DNA of 6,390 bases from Bacillota bacterium (lineage in GTDB: Bacteria > Bacillota > Clostridia > Christensenellales > Aristaeellaceae). The stretch lies in contig JAEVZE010000257.1 of NCBI GenBank assembly GCA_023392395.1, positions 1 through 6,390 on the forward strand, written 5' to 3'. A model generated the notes under the pieces. It was given only the letters and a program-made list of their open reading frames with translations. It ran no database searches and was not told the DNA's origin. Of this stretch, positions 1-6,390 are shown one piece after another. Every line of letters starts with the position of its first letter. Within the stretch, counting starts at the first letter, position 1. Both the position numbers and the translations under genes were made by a program.

Positions 1-506
1 TGGTCACCGCCTGCGTGATCCTGCCGCCGGACGCGCTGATCCCGGGCGTGGACGATTCCAAAAAGCTGTCGCCTGCGAAGCGCGAGGCGCTCTCAGAGGA
101 GATTTTGGCGCGCGCAGAATACGTGAAGTTCGCGCGGGTGGAATCAGCGGAGATCGACGGGATCAACATCCTGAATGCCACCCGCCGCGCGATGGAGGAA
201 TGCGCGTCCGTTGCGCCTGCGGGCGTCTTTCTGATCGACGCGATGGAGGGTCTGCGCCTTCCTGCCCAGGCGCGCTCGATCATCCACGGCGACGCGCTTT
301 CGTACATGATCGCGGCGGCCTCCATTGTCGCCAAGGTCTACCGGGACCGCCTGATGGAAGAGATGGACGAAATCTACCCCGGCTACGGCTTCGCGCAGCA
401 CAAGGGCTATGGCACACCGGAGCACATCCGCGCGCTGAAGAAAATTGGCCCCTGCGTGGAGCACCGGAGAAGCTTCATCGGCAAGATTCTGGGGGAGGGA
501 TTATGA
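1..506 (+). CDS. rnhB: Ribonuclease HII, 5'-truncated by the window edge
   Basis: RNase HII cuts the RNA strand of RNA/DNA hybrids and starts removal of single ribonucleotides misincorporated in DNA; it acts in the cytoplasm. The reading frame is open from base 3 (VTACVILPPD...), so the GTG at 15 is internal and the true start lies upstream. The N-terminal DEAGRG motif with the first two acidic catalytic residues is therefore outside the window. Visible family marks are DDSKKLS near 51-69, the catalytic Asp of LIDAM (codon 237-239, the Gram-positive form of this motif), the HGDALSYMIAAASIVAKV block, the last catalytic Asp in YRDR (codon 345-347), and the C-terminal GFAQHKGYGTPEH and HRRSF motifs. 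About 167 residues are present against roughly 200 or more for the family. Its stop overlaps the yraN start as ATGA. The identification is secure; nothing visible is degenerate. Confidence 0.96.
   Translation, partial: VTACVILPPDALIPGVDDSKKLSPAKREALSEEILARAEYVKFARVESAEIDGINILNATRRAMEECASVAPAGVFLIDAMEGLRLPAQARSIIHGDALSYMIAAASIVAKVYRDRLMEEMDEIYPGYGFAQHKGYGTPEHIRALKKIGPCVEHRRSFIGKILGEGL
491..506 (+). promoter_or_regulatory. Ribosome binding site and ATGA stop/start overlap of rnhB and yraN
   Basis: A purine tract (GGGGGAGGGA, 491-500) lies inside the last codons of rnhB, followed by TT and then ATGA, in which the yraN start (503-505) and the rnhB stop (504-506) share bases. This fixes the yraN start and implies coupled translation by terminating ribosomes. 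Confidence 0.75.
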
Positions 507-856
507 GCGCCAACCCCGGAGCTTCGTGGGAGAACGCGGCGGCGGAATATCTAAAGCGGCAGGGCGCGGTCATTTTGGCCCGCAACTACCGGCGGGGTCC
601 CGGCGAGGTGGATCTGATCGCAAAGATGGACGGCTTTGTCGCGTTCATCGAGGTCAAGCAGCGATTCTCACTCTCCCATGGCACGCCTGGCGAGGCCGTC
701 AACCGCATCAAGCAGGCGTGCATCTGCGGAGCGGCGCTGTACTTTCTGAAAGAACACAAGCTCCTGGATGAGCGCATCCGCTTCGACGTGATCGAAATCG
801 ATCCCGACGGATTGCGCCACATCAAAAGCGCGTTTCCATATGTCCCATCGAGATAA
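503..856 (+). CDS. yraN: YraN/UPF0102 family protein with endonuclease-like fold
   Basis: This encodes a 117-residue protein of the UPF0102 (YraN) family, which has a restriction-endonuclease-like (PD-(D/E)XK) fold and is of uncertain function, generally thought to act on nucleic acid. The family pattern is complete: E10 in the first helix followed by AEYLKRQG, an ARNYR strand, GEVDLIA with D37, FIEVKQR with E50 and K52, then GEAVNRIK and the closing RFDVIEID. E10, D37, E50 and K52 are the expected nuclease-type metal/catalytic positions. Length is normal for the family. The ATG at 503 is preferred because it forms an ATGA overlap with the rnhB stop, has a GGGGGAGGGA Shine-Dalgarno tract just before it, and leaves the conserved N-terminal helix intact. 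The same frame is open further upstream, but that part only shadows rnhB. The overlap points to translational coupling with rnhB. Family assignment is firm; biochemical activity is not. Confidence 0.93.
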   Translation: MSANPGASWENAAAEYLKRQGAVILARNYRRGPGEVDLIAKMDGFVAFIEVKQRFSLSHGTPGEAVNRIKQACICGAALYFLKEHKLLDERIRFDVIEIDPDGLRHIKSAFPYVPSR

Positions 857-1021
857 CGGCCCTCGGCCCGTCCGCGCAAGGCGCCCATTAAAGACGCTGA
901 GGCAGGCATCGGGCGGATTTTTGGGGCTTAGCCCGTCAAAGTCCGGGCGCCTGGCAGGATTTTGCCGGATGCGCGTGGAAATACTTCTGTTATCTATCTC
1001 AAAACGGAGCGTCTTTGCTTG
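857..1021. other. Intergenic gap with competing GC-rich inverted repeats
   Basis: This is the only gap of any size in the window. It contains several complementary segments: AGGCGCCC (879-886) with GGGCGCCT (945-952), an 8-base perfect match across a long loop; GGGC-TTA-GCCC (924-934), a tight 4-bp hairpin; and GCCCG (931-935) with CGGGC (944-948), an alternative partner for the same bases. None is followed by a clear run of T, so I do not call a terminator; the only T run (918-922) precedes the tight hairpins. A weak TGTTAT (988-993) resembles a -10 box, but the nearest TTGCCG (962-967) is 20 bases away, too far for a good promoter. What can be said is that folded RNA is possible here; any regulatory role is conjecture. 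Confidence 0.3.
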
Positions 1022-1024
1022 ATG
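1005..1024 (+). promoter_or_regulatory. Likely ribosome binding site and start codon of the glycosyltransferase
   Basis: CGGAGC (1005-1010) precedes the ATG at 1022 with a rather long spacing of about 12 bases. The ATG at 1022 is preferred over the in-frame ATG at 962 because it begins directly with a classic signal peptide (MKK, then a hydrophobic core, then AALA), whereas the 20 codons before it encode a polar, unconserved-looking stretch that would bury the signal sequence. Confidence 0.6.
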
Positions 1025-4000
1025 AAAAAGATACTTTGGCTGCTTATGCTGCTGCTGGCGCTCGTGCCTCAGGCGGCGCTGGCCGAGAATTTGCTTCAAA
1101 ACCCTGGTTTTGAAACCGCCAACGGCGATACGCCCGCCTCGTGGCAGCGCGACATGTGGGATCATGACGAGAGCGTAAGCTCGCTGACCGTGGATGGCAA
1201 CGCCTATGCGGGCAATTTTTGCGCAAAGGTCGAAAATCTCTCAGAGAACGACGCGCGCTTTGCCCAGACCGTGGGTGTGGAGCCGAATACGACGTATCGC
1301 ATCGCCTGCCGCATCAAGGCGGAGGGCGTCGGGGACGAGGCGGACGGTGCGGGCATCTCCATCAAGGACACCTTCGCATCCTCGGAGCTTCTGTACGACA
1401 CGCAGGGAGCCTGGGTACCGGTGGAGCTCTATGGCGTCACCAGCTCCGATCAGACCAGCCTGACCGTGATGGCGCGTCTGGGTGGCTACGGTTCCACCAA
1501 TAGCGGCACCGCCTGGTTTGACGACTTCTCGATGGAGAAGGTGGACGCCGCTCCGGCGGGCGCAAACGTCTACACCTTCACGCCGGTGGAGGCTCAGGGA
1601 GATTCACAGGACGTAGATTTTTCCTCGGGTGAAACGCCAGTGCGCGGCCCGTACACGGTGCTTTTGATAGTCATTGAGGTACTTTCACTTTTGATCATCG
1701 CGCTGGGCGCGCTGGCGGTGGGGAAAGGCGCGCTCGAACGCCTCTCCGGCGAAGCGCTGCGCCGCCTATTGTGGCTGGCGCTGGCCGTAGGGCTCATCGT
1801 GCGCGGACTAATCGCGGTCACCGTGTACGGTTATGGCGTCGACATGGGCGATTTCGCCGCCTGGGGCGCGCGCATGGCGGTCACCGGGCCGTCCGGCTTC
1901 TATTCGGCGGACGTGTTCTGCGATTACCCGCCCGGGTACATGTACGTGCTCTGGCAGATCGGCGCGCTCAGGGAGCTGTTCCAGTTGGGCTACGACAGCC
2001 GCCTGTTCTGGCTGATGCTGAAGTTCCCCGCGATCCTCCTGGACCTCGCGGCGGCCTATCTGATTTACCGCGAGAGCCGCAAGCCCCTGGGCGAAAGGGT
2101 TGCGGTTCTGATGGGCATTCTATATGCGCTGCTGCCTGCGACGATTTTGAACAGTGCCGCCTGGGGGCAGATCGATTCCATCCTGGCCATCCTGATGGCG
2201 CTGTCGCTGATCAATATGGCCAAAGGCAGGTATACGTGGTCGCTGTCGCTGTACGGCATCGCGATCATGGTGAAACCTTTGGCGCTGGTGTTTGCGCCGC
2301 TTGGCATCGCGGCGCTGGTGGTGGAGGTCTGGCGCAGCTCGGAGAGGTCCAGGACCCTTTTGCGCGTAGCCCGCGCGGTCGGGCTGATGCTTTTGATCAT
2401 GCTCCTGATCGCGCTGCCGTTCCTGACGGCGCTGCCGGAGGCATTGTTGGCGAAATCCCGGCTGGCCGCGAACGCGCCCGGCTTTCTGAAGCCGCTGGCT
2501 TGGTTGACGACGCTGTTCACCGGTACGATGGAAACCTACCGCAGCATCACCGTCAACGCGGCCAACCTGTACGTGATCCCAGGCCTGAACTGGACGTCGC
2601 TGGACAGCGTGCCCGGGTGGAGCCTGTTTGCCTATGTGATGATGTTCCTGTCCTACGGCTATGCGATCTTCCTCTACGCCGCGGGCAAGCGGCGCGACCG
2701 GCTGATGCTGGTGTGCGGCACGCTCATGACGCTTCTCTTCGCGTTCGCGCCGATGATGCACGAGCGGTATCTGTTCCCGGCGATCCTGCTGCTGATCCTA
2801 GCCTACGCGGTCGATCAGGACATCCGCATTTTGATCGCGATCCTGCTTGTCTCGGCCAGCCAGTTCATGAACGCGGGATTGGTGCTGCAATCGCAGCATC
2901 TGATCGACGGCGAAAGGGCGACCAACATCATCGTCGCGGTCGAAAACCTGCTGGCGGCGGCGCTCACGGCCTGGACCGCCTTTGACATCTGCATCAAAAA
3001 CCGGGTATTCAGCCCCACGCGCACGTACCTTTCCGAGGACGGGCGCAGGATGCTTTTGGACCCGCTGGTCAACCCGGTGGCCGACGGCCTGTTGCGCCAG
3101 AAGGACTGGAAGCTGGGCATGAAAAAGCGGGACTGGCTTCTGATGCTGGGCCTGACGGCGGTGTATTCGGTGGTGGCGCTGACCAACCTGGGTACGACGC
3201 TCGCCCCCCAGACCCAGTGGAAGTCCTCCGCCGAAAACGAGCAGATCACCTTCGACCTCGGCAGCCTCCGGCAGTTTCACATGACCTATTACGGCGGCAT
3301 TTGCGATACCGCGTTCACGGTGCAATTGTCCGAGGACGGCGAGGTGTGGTCGGAGCCGCATTGGGCGGAATACAACCAGGGCGACGTGTTCCGCTGGCTG
3401 TGGTACGTGCCCGGCGAGCTGGACGAAAGCGGCCAATATTCCAAGCTTGAGGACGATTACCCGACACAGACGGCGCGCTACGTGCGCATCGAAGCCGAGC
3501 GCGCGGGGCTCATCCTGAACGAAGTCGCGTTCCTGGACCAGGATGGCGCAGCCTACCCGATTTCCTCGGTCTACGCCAGCGGGGCCAGCCCGGATTCCTC
3601 CAGCGACCCGACCCGGCTGATCGACGAGCAGGACACCGTGCCGCCCTATCCCTCCTACTACAACGGCACCTACTTCGACGAGATCTATCACGCCCGCACC
3701 GCCTTTGAGAACAAGGAAGGTTTGCACACCTACGAGTACACGCACCCGCCGCTGGGCAAGGTGCTGATCATGGTGGGCATCGACCTGTTCGGCATGACGC
3801 CGTTCGGCTGGCGGTTCATGGGCGCGCTGTTCGGCATTCTGATGATTCCGGCGATGTACCTGCTGGCCAAGCAGCTTCTCCGGCGTTCCAGCCCCGCGTT
3901 CCTGGCGGCGTTTCTGATGGCGGTGGACTGCATGCACTTTACACAGTCGCGCATCGCCACCATCGACGTCTTTGCGGTGTTCTTCATCATCGTGATGTAC

Positions 4001-4930
4001 CTGTTCATGCTGCGCTACGTGATGATGAGCTTCAACCATACGCGATTGTGGCGCACCATCGTGCCGCTGGGTTTTTCCGGCCTCTTCATGGGCTTTGCCA
4101 TCGCCTCGAAATGGATCGGCATCTACGCGGCGGCAGGCCTTGCATTCCTATTCTTCTATAGCGTGTACCTGCGCGCACGAGAATACCACTTCGCCAAGGC
4201 CAGTCTGAAACAGCTGGAAGGCGAGCAGAAGCGCATCGCCCAGCGGGCGGTGGCGAAGTTCTGGCGCAACCTGTGGGTAACGATTCTGTGGTGCGTGGTC
4301 TTCTTCATCGTCATCCCGCTTCTCATCTACTACTTCAGCTACTTTTGGCAGCTGACGCCGGACGGTACCTTCACGCCCAACGGCGTGTGGGAGATGCAGA
4401 AGAGCATGTACTCCTACCACTCAGGGCTGACCGACGACACCCACTTCTTCCGCTCGCCCTTCTACGAATGGCCGCTGATCATCAAACCCATGTGGTACTA
4501 CTCTGGTAAGGACTTCATGCCGGATGGCTGGGTCTCGTCGATCTATGCGATGGGAAACCCGTTGGTATGGTGGGGTGGATTCCTTGCGCTAATCTTCGTG
4601 ACCGTGAGGCTGTTCTCGAAATCCTTTGGCGACAGACGGTACTTGTTCGTGGTGGTCGGCTTCCTGTCCCAGTACCTGCCCTGGACGTTGGTGCACCGCT
4701 CCACGTTTATCTACCACTACTTCGCCAGCGTGCCCTTCATCATCCTGGCGACCGCGATCTTCTTTGAATGGCTGCGAAGGATCAGGCACGAGGTGTACAT
4801 CCGCGCGGTGTGGATCTACGGCATCGTCGCGCTGCTACTGTTTGGGATGTTCTACCCGCTGATGAGTGGTACGCCTTTCCCAGGCGCGTTTGCAAACCTC
4901 GTGCACTGGTTCCACTGGTTCTACTATTGA
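1022..4930 (+). CDS. Giant dual GT-C glycosyltransferase with two beta-sandwich (sugar-binding-like) domains; C-terminal PMT/GT39 module
   Basis: This encodes a 1302-residue membrane protein predicted to move sugars from polyprenyl-phosphate carriers to acceptors outside the membrane. Residues 1-21 are a signal peptide (cleavage after AALA). Residues 22-174 resemble a CBM4/9-type carbohydrate-binding domain (NLLQNPGFE start, WFDDFSME end). A membrane helix follows at about 211-233. The first GT-C module, about 249-658, looks Gpi18/COG5542-like: GDFAAW with D277, DYPPGY at 301-306, WGQIDS at 381-386, KP at 418-419, HERYLFP at 580-586. A cytoplasmic linker (659-702) leads to a helix at 705-724, then a discoidin-like domain at about 733-845 (FTVQLSEDGEVW; YVRIEAE; LNEVAF). 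The PMT module follows: FDE with D886/E887, HPPLGK at 908-913, SRIATID at 976-982, a charged cytoplasmic loop near 1051-1083, GNPLVWW at 1178-1184, and HRSTFIYHY at 1225-1233. The frame is uninterrupted. PMT assignment is strong; the first module and both beta domains are inferred from motifs. The acceptor is unknown. Confidence 0.88.
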   Translation: MKKILWLLMLLLALVPQAALAENLLQNPGFETANGDTPASWQRDMWDHDESVSSLTVDGNAYAGNFCAKVENLSENDARFAQTVGVEPNTTYRIACRIKAEGVGDEADGAGISIKDTFASSELLYDTQGAWVPVELYGVTSSDQTSLTVMARLGGYGSTNSGTAWFDDFSMEKVDAAPAGANVYTFTPVEAQGDSQDVDFSSGETPVRGPYTVLLIVIEVLSLLIIALGALAVGKGALERLSGEALRRLLWLALAVGLIVRGLIAVTVYGYGVDMGDFAAWGARMAVTGPSGFYSADVFCDYPPGYMYVLWQIGALRELFQLGYDSRLFWLMLKFPAILLDLAAAYLIYRESRKPLGERVAVLMGILYALLPATILNSAAWGQIDSILAILMALSLINMAKGRYTWSLSLYGIAIMVKPLALVFAPLGIAALVVEVWRSSERSRTLLRVARAVGLMLLIMLLIALPFLTALPEALLAKSRLAANAPGFLKPLAWLTTLFTGTMETYRSITVNAANLYVIPGLNWTSLDSVPGWSLFAYVMMFLSYGYAIFLYAAGKRRDRLMLVCGTLMTLLFAFAPMMHERYLFPAILLLILAYAVDQDIRILIAILLVSASQFMNAGLVLQSQHLIDGERATNIIVAVENLLAAALTAWTAFDICIKNRVFSPTRTYLSEDGRRMLLDPLVNPVADGLLRQKDWKLGMKKRDWLLMLGLTAVYSVVALTNLGTTLAPQTQWKSSAENEQITFDLGSLRQFHMTYYGGICDTAFTVQLSEDGEVWSEPHWAEYNQGDVFRWLWYVPGELDESGQYSKLEDDYPTQTARYVRIEAERAGLILNEVAFLDQDGAAYPISSVYASGASPDSSSDPTRLIDEQDTVPPYPSYYNGTYFDEIYHARTAFENKEGLHTYEYTHPPLGKVLIMVGIDLFGMTPFGWRFMGALFGILMIPAMYLLAKQLLRRSSPAFLAAFLMAVDCMHFTQSRIATIDVFAVFFIIVMYLFMLRYVMMSFNHTRLWRTIVPLGFSGLFMGFAIASKWIGIYAAAGLAFLFFYSVYLRAREYHFAKASLKQLEGEQKRIAQRAVAKFWRNLWVTILWCVVFFIVIPLLIYYFSYFWQLTPDGTFTPNGVWEMQKSMYSYHSGLTDDTHFFRSPFYEWPLIIKPMWYYSGKDFMPDGWVSSIYAMGNPLVWWGGFLALIFVTVRLFSKSFGDRRYLFVVVGFLSQYLPWTLVHRSTFIYHYFASVPFIILATAIFFEWLRRIRHEVYIRAVWIYGIVALLLFGMFYPLMSGTPFPGAFANLVHWFHWFYY

Positions 4931-4936
4931 TTGTTT

Positions 4937-4954
4937 GAGGGGGACGCGCCCATG
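4937..4954 (+). promoter_or_regulatory. Ribosome binding site and start codon of comM
   Basis: GAGGGGGA (4937-4944) is followed by 7 bases and then the ATG at 4952. It lies wholly in the 21-base gap after the glycosyltransferase stop, which leaves no room for a terminator or promoter and implies that comM is read on the same transcript. Confidence 0.7.
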
Positions 4955-6390
4955 CTCTCTACCGTGCTCAGTTACGGCCTTTCGGGCATCAGCGGGTTCC
5001 CGGTGACGGTGGAAGTCAACCTTTCGGGCGGCCTTCCGGTGTTTGAACTGGTGGGCCTGCCGGACGCCGCGGTGCGAGAGTCCCGGGAGCGGGTGCGCGC
5101 CGCCATGAAGAACAGCGGGTTCGGCTTTCCGGACGACCGGCTGATCGTCAACCTGGCCCCCGCCGACATGAAAAAAGAGGGCCCCGCCTTCGACCTGGCC
5201 ATCGCGGTGGGCGTCGCCGCCTCGATGGGGATGATTCCGCCCGAGGCGCTCAAGGACATCGCAATCCTGGGCGAACTGTCGCTGGACGGCTCCGTCCGGC
5301 CGGTTCGGGGCGCGCTGCCAATGACCATCTCCGCCCGGGAGGACGGCGTCCGGCGCATCGCGCTGCCGGAGGGCAGCGCCCGCGAGGTGGCCTGCGTGGC
5401 GGGCATCGAGATCTATCCGTTTTCCTCGCTGAAAGACCTGATCGCGTTCCTTCGCGGTGCGCTCGCGGTCGCCCCGGTGGAGCCGGTGGAATACCGCAAG
5501 CTGCTGGGCGCGAGAGCGTCGCTGTCCGACTTCCGCTTCATCAAAGGCCAGAAGTTCGCCAAAAGAGCCCTTGAGATCGCGGCGGCCGGGGGCCATAATG
5601 CTTTATTGATTGGTACGCCCGGTTCCGGCAAGACGCTGCTCGCCCGTGCGGTGCCCACCATTTTGCCTGACATGAGCTTTGAAGAGGCGCTGGAGGCGAC
5701 CCGCATCCACTCGGCGGCGGGCTTCCCGCCGGAGAGCGGGCTTCTGACCGAGCGGCCCTTCCGCTCCCCGCATCATACCGCTTCACCCGCGGCCATCGTG
5801 GGCGGCGGGGCCGCCGCGCTGCCCGGCGAGATTTCGCGGGCGCACCACGGCGTGCTGTTTCTGGACGAATTGCCGGAATACCGGCGGGATGTGCTGGAAG
5901 TGCTGCGCCAGCCGATGGAGGACGGGGTGGTGACCATCACCCGCGTCAGCGCGCAGTCGACCTATCCCGCCCAGTTCATGCTGGTCTGCTCGATGAATCC
6001 CTGTCCCTGCGGCAACTATGGCGCGCGCACGGCCCAGTGCCGCTGTACGCCGCACCAGATCCGCCAGTATCTGAACAAGATCTCAGGCCCCTTGTTGGAC
6101 CGGATCGACTTGCACATCGAGGTAGAGTCCATCCCGGCGGACGAACTGGCCTCGCCCGGCGCGGAAGAGGAGAGCGCCGCCGTCCGGTCCCGCGTCGAAG
6201 CGGCGAGAAAAGTGCAGCGCGGCCGCTATGAGGGCCAGGGGATCGCCTGCAACGCGAGGCTGGACGCCCGGACACTAGGCCCCAACTGCCCCATGAGCCC
6301 GGAGGCGAAGCGGCTGCTCCGCGACGCCAGCGAGGTGATGGGCTTTTCAAACCGTGCCTATACGCGGGTGGTCAAGGTGGCGCGCACCAT
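4952..6390 (+). CDS. comM: ComM/YifB Mg-chelatase-like AAA+ ATPase, 3'-truncated by the window edge
   Basis: ComM is a hexameric AAA+ helicase that, in naturally competent bacteria such as Vibrio cholerae, drives branch migration of incoming DNA during recombination. Many non-competent bacteria also carry it. The 479 codons present include an N-terminal ChlI/Lon-protease-like S5-fold domain (about 1-170; GLPDAAVRESRERVRAA and LAPADMKKEGPAFDLAIA motifs), then the AAA+ core: KGQKFAKRALEIAAAGGHN, Walker A GTPGSGKT at 221-228, FRSPHHTASPAAIVGGG, Walker B LFLDE with D305/E306, a cysteine cluster (C351, C353, C363, C365) common in Firmicutes and many other ComM proteins, and SGPLLDRIDLHIEV with R384. 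The C-terminal helical domain ends at VARTI, so about 30 residues are missing against the usual 500-515. The start fits the family (MLSTVLSYGLSGI). In many genomes this gene lies close to yraN and dprA; here a glycosyltransferase separates it from yraN. Confidence 0.95.
   Translation, partial: MLSTVLSYGLSGISGFPVTVEVNLSGGLPVFELVGLPDAAVRESRERVRAAMKNSGFGFPDDRLIVNLAPADMKKEGPAFDLAIAVGVAASMGMIPPEALKDIAILGELSLDGSVRPVRGALPMTISAREDGVRRIALPEGSAREVACVAGIEIYPFSSLKDLIAFLRGALAVAPVEPVEYRKLLGARASLSDFRFIKGQKFAKRALEIAAAGGHNALLIGTPGSGKTLLARAVPTILPDMSFEEALEATRIHSAAGFPPESGLLTERPFRSPHHTASPAAIVGGGAAALPGEISRAHHGVLFLDELPEYRRDVLEVLRQPMEDGVVTITRVSAQSTYPAQFMLVCSMNPCPCGNYGARTAQCRCTPHQIRQYLNKISGPLLDRIDLHIEVESIPADELASPGAEEESAAVRSRVEAARKVQRGRYEGQGIACNARLDARTLGPNCPMSPEAKRLLRDASEVMGFSNRAYTRVVKVART

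Noticed and set aside
200..502. Upstream extension of the yraN frame
   Set aside because: It runs within rnhB and encodes an Arg/Cys-rich shadow; yraN proteins begin near the residue encoded at 503.
911..935. Rho-independent terminator after yraN
   Set aside because: The T run (918-922) comes before the GGGC-TTA-GCCC hairpin rather than after it, and the stem is only 4 bp.
962..1021. Upstream in-frame ATG as start of the glycosyltransferase
   Set aside because: It would add 20 polar residues before a textbook signal peptide and lacks a convincing Shine-Dalgarno; ATG 1022 fits better.
1771..2985. 404-codon + strand frame overlapping the glycosyltransferase
   Set aside because: It is a +1-type shadow, rich in Arg/Ala/Gly, with no motifs; the main frame over the same bases shows GT-C motifs and membrane helices.
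2798..4039. Long open frame on the - strand (413 codons), with other long - strand frames at 2120-2761 and 4835-5596
   Set aside because: The translations are rich in His, Arg, Gln and Ala with no family motifs, and they lie opposite clear motifs of the glycosyltransferase and comM. They are antisense shadows of GC-rich coding sequence.
5999..6049. CPC...CRC cysteine cluster in ComM as a novel metal site
   Set aside because: The cysteine-rich NPCPCG segment is common in ComM/YifB proteins of Firmicutes and others, so it is not special to this copy.

Overview
The window is a GC-rich, densely coded, single-strand stretch with four genes, all on the + strand. The likely source is a high-GC member of the Firmicutes, probably a Clostridia-type gut or anaerobe lineage. 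This is inferred from three things: the Gram-positive-style RNase HII motif (IDAM), the rnhB-yraN-comM neighbourhood, and the purine-rich Shine-Dalgarno sites. No marker fixes the species.

Layout: (1) 1-506, the 3' part of rnhB (RNase HII). (2) 503-856, a complete yraN-type gene (UPF0102, nuclease-like fold), overlapping rnhB by ATGA. (3) 857-1021, a 165-base gap with several competing GC-rich inverted repeats but no convincing terminator or promoter. (4) 1022-4928 plus stop at 4930, a very large gene for a 1302-residue secreted-N-terminus, polytopic membrane protein. It appears to join a carbohydrate-binding-like domain, a first GT-C glycosyltransferase module (Gpi18/COG5542-like), a discoidin-like domain and a second GT-C module of the protein O-mannosyltransferase (PMT, GT39) type. 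(5) 4952-6390, the 5' part of comM/yifB (Mg-chelatase-like AAA+ ATPase), running off the window.

rnhB, yraN and comM are DNA/RNA-maintenance genes often found together in bacteria. The glycosyltransferase sits between yraN and comM, 21 bases before comM, so it is probably co-transcribed with comM although its function is unrelated. It is the most interesting object here: two lipid-carrier-dependent sugar transferases and two putative glycan-binding beta-domains in one chain. That suggests a processive or two-step extracytoplasmic glycosylation machine for surface proteins or polymers. No RNA genes, mobile elements, CRISPR arrays or tandem repeats were seen.
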